This document shows positions 23,161-26,373 of a stretch of DNA of 26,373 nucleotides, in pieces (position 1 is the stretch's first letter; each line of letters begins with the position of its first letter). The stretch is from a virus. The notes beneath the pieces were generated by a model. The model made no database searches, was not told the DNA's origin, and saw only the letters and a list, made by a program, of their open reading frames with translations. The position numbers were made by a program, and so were the translations under genes. Where the stretch lies: positions 1-26,373 of IMG/VR virus record IMGVR_UViG_3300021417_000039, one strand, 5' to 3'.

Positions 23161-24578
23161 TACAGTAGTTCCCCCATTAGTTCGTCGAAGTATGCGACTA
23201 TCGCTGGATAGTGCGTTTCAAGCATGGCGCGATTAAGCGCCCATGCGGCAAAGTGCTCGGCATGCCATTCCATGGTGTCTTGCATACTGTAAGTGGTAAT
23301 ACTCTCATTTAAGCCCGGTGTAGGAATTTCCATGCGCATGGCCTGAAATTGAACTTGGTGTCCCATTTCATGAAGCCATGTGATTATTGCGCCACCATGA
23401 TCACCACTGTCTGTATAGTGCCTTACAATATGCGACAGCGACCATTGCCGCTTGCCAGCCTGTAAAGCGAGTATTGCCGCCTCTACCGCATTGGTTAAGT
23501 CGGTAATGTCGGCAATTTTATTTAAGTTTACACCTGTTTTGGCTTTTACGACGACGTGTTTCCAAGCAAGTGCTGTGTAACCATTTGCACGTCGTGCGGT
23601 GTTACTGGGTACAGGCCAATGGCCATTGGCTTTTGATATTGGGACATTTAAATAACTGGTAATGTCCTCTTCCAACTCTTTGGCTTTCTTGCTTCCACGC
23701 ACCATTTCGGTAGGTTTCAGAAACAAGGTTTTCATACCGTAGGTAGTAATGAAATCGGTCACTTGGCGCATTTGTGGTTGCGCCTGGCTCAATTCTGAAA
23801 TGACCTTGTTTAACCCATGAATGGTTACATTTTTATTCGTTGAGTAAGCACTAGGTACCACACGTTCAGGAAGGCGCTCTTTTAGTGGTGGCTTTGAAAG
23901 TTGCTGCTGGCGCAATACATCGGCTTGCGATTTTGAGCCCGGCGAATAATCGAAACCAGGGTCGATACCTACAGGCACTTGGTGCGCTTCACCTGTTTTC
24001 TTATCTACCCATTCGCGCGTTTCAATAACAGGCTCTTTGCTTAACGTCATGTTCTTGCGCTTAATACTGCGCTCTGTCTCACCAAACACTTTGCATTTAC
24101 AGCCCCAACCGTTTTGGGGAAACCAGGTAAGCCAGAACGGCGACTCTTTAGGTAAAATGGTACCGTCTTTACTTTGGTGATGTGGGCGAGGGTAGCGACT
24201 ATCGCCGTGCGCATAGCGCCAGTAAGGAAAATTCTGCAGCTGCTGGAAGCGACCCGCGTTATAGGCTTGGCGCATGTTCGTGTCATAAATGATATTAGCT
24301 CGCCATGCGGCACTGCCTGTGTGTTCCCATCCATGCTTTTTAACCAGGTGTTTAAACTCTTTTTGAAACCAGCTTAAACTTTTGCCCTCGGCTATTGCGC
24401 TGTCTACCATTTGGCGAATGTCGGCCAACAAATCCGTCTTCGTTGCACCAGCCACCATAAAGGCGTTATTGTGCTGTTCGCGCCACACATCAGCCCAGCG
24501 TTCGCTGGGCATGTTTAACTTGTTTCTAAAGTGGGTAATGGCTTCAGAAAACTTCTGAGGGCCGTACTGGGCAGGCAT
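23160..24578 (-). CDS. Mu gpF-like minor head protein with HEMGH peptidase-like C-terminus
   Basis: ATG at 24578 is preferred, with AGGG about ten bases upstream. The protein has 472 residues. The MuF domain (PF04233 type) covers about residues 35-168: ANIIYDTNMRQAYNAGRF, then YAHGDSRYPRPHHQ and the cysteine pair NGWGCKC. The rest is unusual: near residues 399-409 is ITWLHEMGHQV, an exact HExxH zinc-binding motif (His403-His407), with EWHAEHFAAWAL 30 residues later offering a third ligand (Glu437 or Glu441). MuF proteins with C-terminal toxin domains form a known class of phage polymorphic toxins. Here the C-terminus may be a virion-borne metallopeptidase, though a catalytic role is unproven. 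Confidence 0.9.
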   Translation of the reverse strand: MPAQYGPQKFSEAITHFRNKLNMPSERWADVWREQHNNAFMVAGATKTDLLADIRQMVDSAIAEGKSLSWFQKEFKHLVKKHGWEHTGSAAWRANIIYDTNMRQAYNAGRFQQLQNFPYWRYAHGDSRYPRPHHQSKDGTILPKESPFWLTWFPQNGWGCKCKVFGETERSIKRKNMTLSKEPVIETREWVDKKTGEAHQVPVGIDPGFDYSPGSKSQADVLRQQQLSKPPLKERLPERVVPSAYSTNKNVTIHGLNKVISELSQAQPQMRQVTDFITTYGMKTLFLKPTEMVRGSKKAKELEEDITSYLNVPISKANGHWPVPSNTARRANGYTALAWKHVVVKAKTGVNLNKIADITDLTNAVEAAILALQAGKRQWSLSHIVRHYTDSGDHGGAIITWLHEMGHQVQFQAMRMEIPTPGLNESITTYSMQDTMEWHAEHFAAWALNRAMLETHYPAIVAYFDELMGELL

Positions 24579-24580
24579 CC

Positions 24581-26206
24581 TCAATTACCCTCATTCACAT
24601 CAAATCGTCCGCTTAACTCAGCTGCGGTAAATGCTTGGCCCAAAAGTAGTTGATAATCTTCAATGGGCAGTTGGTCTTCTAATTCCAGCAGCTGCTCTAA
24701 TAGCGCCTCCAATGAATCAGCATTCGCTACGAGTGATTCAATGGGTTGCATTAACTGACTGAACGACTCGCCAGCCTGTTGTGCTAAGCGCTTGGTGAGT
24801 ACATCTGCACCGTCGTCTTTCGGTTGTTGTGCTTTAAGTGCAGCGAGCGCTAAACGCAATGCAGCGGTTTGCGGCTCTTGTTTTGGGTCGTCCTTATCCG
24901 CATCTTTTTCCTCTGGCTCGTTAACAGCAGGCGTGGCGGCAGCGCGAGCCAAGATAGCCTCTTCGCCTTCAGGCTCCGGAATGCGCAGCTTATCTTGCGC
25001 CCAGCTGGCCGGAATACGAAAACCAATGTCGACCAGCTTGGGTAAGCTATCAGCGTATTGGCTGATGTCTTCGGGCTCTTGTGTGTCAAATATAATACGC
25101 GGCTTACGTCTTGGGTCGCCTCGGTAGCTTAGGCTGTTAAGCGCGTGCATCGGTAAAACAAGGTCGCGATTTAAGGTATTGGCCATTTGGCGCAAATCGT
25201 GGTCGCGAATGTCTTGTCGTACTTCATTGTGCACGTTGCCTAACGCTTGGCTGCCCGTGCTGTCTACCTGGGATGTGAGGGTTTGACCTAAAATGACTTT
25301 AGATTGGATGCGCTCACACCAGCTCATCATTGTCATGAAGGGGTCGCTGCCGCCGCCTTTCGCTGCTTCGTGAAATTCAATTTCCATGCCTTTGGGGATT
25401 ATGCCCCCAGCATTGTGGCCAATGCCGAGTACTGCCTGAAGCAAGCGGCTCTTTTCGGTATCAGTTGCACCACTAGGGTATTTACCCAATTTAATAGGAA
25501 TGCCGTAAATCTCTAGGAACTCGGCTAAGTCGCGCACCGAATAGTTTTTGAATATGAACGGCCACGCCAGCTGACGAATTAGGCCAATGCGTGCGGCATA
25601 ACCGCTTTTTGCAGGGTGGCGGTGCTGCAGCCAGTTAAGCGGGCGTAGTTTCTCGCCCTTACCCGTTTGGTCGCGAAGGGCAATGCAGTCCTGGTCGTCG
25701 TGGTGTAACTGAAACCACGTAGCAGGGCGGTGCACGAATGCCTCAGGAATACGGAAGTTATTGTAAAAGCCCCATTCATACTCAATGTTTGAAAAGCCTT
25801 TTAAAATGCCGTCACCCATACCAAATATGATGTTGTGCCAGTCTTCCACATCTTTCAGCATTTGCTCTATGTTGGCCGCATCTTTTTGTTCCTGGGCGGT
25901 GGCATTCACAGGCGGCTCTATCTGCCAATCGATATCGGTTAGTGCCATCTTACGCTTGAATATTTCAGCCTGGATGTGACCGTCTTTCTCTTCGATGTCT
26001 TCAGCAAGGTAGCACTGTTCTAATAAGCTACCTTTTTCAGCATTTTTAAGAATGACCGCCAACGTGGCAGGCGTTAGCCCAGAACTAGGATGCTCAGCAA
26101 ACTCACGCCGCATTTGCGCCACACGTGCTGAATTGTCGGTTTGTTTGGTTTTAAGGCCGCGTTCACGTACACGAAAGCGCGTACCGTTTTGCTCGTAGGT
26201 TTCCAT
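24581..26206 (-). CDS. Portal protein, Mu gp29 / DUF935 type
   Basis: This 541-residue protein starts at ATG 26206, overlapping the terminase stop (TGATG); a GTG nine bases earlier is possible. Signature regions are LYLAEDIEEKDGHI-like (QCYLAEDIEEKDGHIQAEIF), ALTDIDWQIEPP, the segment GFSNIEYEWGF and YSVRDLAEFLEIYGIPIKLG, all typical of the DUF935 family to which Mu gp29 belongs. It forms the dodecameric channel for DNA packaging. The C-terminal 130 residues are acidic and Ala/Gln-rich (EPEEKDADKDDPKQEP) and likely disordered or helical. The TTG/ATG of gpF follows immediately. Confidence 0.95.
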   Translation of the reverse strand: METYEQNGTRFRVRERGLKTKQTDNSARVAQMRREFAEHPSSGLTPATLAVILKNAEKGSLLEQCYLAEDIEEKDGHIQAEIFKRKMALTDIDWQIEPPVNATAQEQKDAANIEQMLKDVEDWHNIIFGMGDGILKGFSNIEYEWGFYNNFRIPEAFVHRPATWFQLHHDDQDCIALRDQTGKGEKLRPLNWLQHRHPAKSGYAARIGLIRQLAWPFIFKNYSVRDLAEFLEIYGIPIKLGKYPSGATDTEKSRLLQAVLGIGHNAGGIIPKGMEIEFHEAAKGGGSDPFMTMMSWCERIQSKVILGQTLTSQVDSTGSQALGNVHNEVRQDIRDHDLRQMANTLNRDLVLPMHALNSLSYRGDPRRKPRIIFDTQEPEDISQYADSLPKLVDIGFRIPASWAQDKLRIPEPEGEEAILARAAATPAVNEPEEKDADKDDPKQEPQTAALRLALAALKAQQPKDDGADVLTKRLAQQAGESFSQLMQPIESLVANADSLEALLEQLLELEDQLPIEDYQLLLGQAFTAAELSGRFDVNEGN

Positions 26207-26373
26207 CAATAACACCCACTTTGTTGGATTGAGTAGTTGTCGTCATTGTTGCGGTTGTCGCGCCTTTCGGCTTTGGAAGGTAGGCTCATGTAGTCAATTT
26301 CACCGCCCTCCATTTTACTGGCCGCAACCATCATGCAGCAGGCAATAGCACCGTCGCCATGTCGCTGTTTTTT
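26206..26373 (-). CDS. Terminase large subunit, C-terminal end (partial)
   Basis: The last 55 codons of the gene upstream of the portal reach the window edge with no start. They read KKQRHGDGAIACCMMVAASK, followed by a short polar tail rich in Asp/Asn/Arg, and stop at TGA 26206-26208. The RHGDGAIA motif is the usual C-terminal signature of Mu gp28-like large terminases, whose nuclease domain ends with RHGD. The large subunit packages DNA into the prohead as an ATPase-nuclease. One-base overlap with the portal gene keeps the two coupled. Confidence 0.85.
   Translation of the reverse strand, partial: KKQRHGDGAIACCMMVAASKMEGGEIDYMSLPSKAERRDNRNNDDNYSIQQSGCY

Larger units (their letters stand above)
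567..26373 (-). mobile_element. Mu-like transposable siphophage prophage (right portion, partial)
   Basis: An unbroken set of phage morphogenesis genes runs from the 3' end of terminase (high coordinates) to tail fibres (low coordinates). The head genes are of Mu type (portal gp29, gpF, gpG, gpI, gpT, gp35, gp36). The tail genes are of the long, non-contractile type with a lambda J-like tip. The low-coordinate boundary is placed near 567-570, where a TG dinucleotide precedes two tandem 22-bp repeats, by analogy with the Mu right end. The other end is outside the window, so a 5-bp target duplication cannot be checked. Genes look intact, so the element may be functional. Confidence 0.85.

Overview
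The window is the structural (late) half of an integrated transposable, Mu-like prophage in a gammaproteobacterium. A marine Alteromonadales such as Alteromonas is the likeliest host, but this is inferred only from base composition and the style of the proteins. The host flank is short. It holds the 3' end of nadA (quinolinate synthase), two small hairpins, tRNA-Ser(GGA) and a hairpin terminator (positions 1 to about 560). Two tandem 22-bp repeats (579-622), beginning about 9 bp inside a TG dinucleotide, follow at once and are read as the phage right end with transposase-binding sites. The prophage fills the rest of the window and runs past 26373, so its left end, transposase, early control region and lysis genes are not visible.

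Nearly all phage genes are on the minus strand, so the late operon reads from high to low coordinates. The head module is Mu-type: terminase large subunit (3' end only), DUF935/gp29 portal, gpF minor head protein with an extra HEMGH zinc-peptidase-like C-terminus, a 65-aa protein, a 59-aa small membrane protein, gpG virion morphogenesis protein, gpI protease with a nested scaffold, gpT major capsid protein, and the gp35- and gp36-type connector proteins. The tail module is that of a long, flexible, non-contractile tail: tail terminator, a 68-aa protein, tail tube, G and GT tail-assembly chaperones made by a -1 frameshift, tape measure, Dit-like protein, DUF2163-like protein, NlpC/P60-like protein and a lambda J-like central fibre. 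After J come a J-associated protein, two successive beta-helix tailspikes, a PKD/K319-type Ig-like protein and one small unknown. A Mu-like head on a lambda-like tail is the layout known from transposable siphophages such as Pseudomonas B3 and D3112.

The head module is interrupted between gpG and gpI by a cassette on the opposite strand (21034-22104). It encodes a BRO-N/helix-turn-helix regulator and a 67-aa partner, has its own candidate promoter flanked by a 9-bp inverted repeat, and ends in a strong terminator. A divergent 87-aa membrane protein gene lies beside it. This is the most accessory-looking part of the window.

The points most worth a second look are: an A AAA AAC slippery heptamer that joins the two tail chaperone frames; the HEMGH motif in the minor head protein, which may be a MuF-type virion-borne effector; an overlooked 59-aa two-helix membrane protein; the tandem 22-bp prophage-end repeats; the regulator cassette and its operator-like repeats; a perfect hairpin abutting the protease start codon; and the tandem tailspikes.
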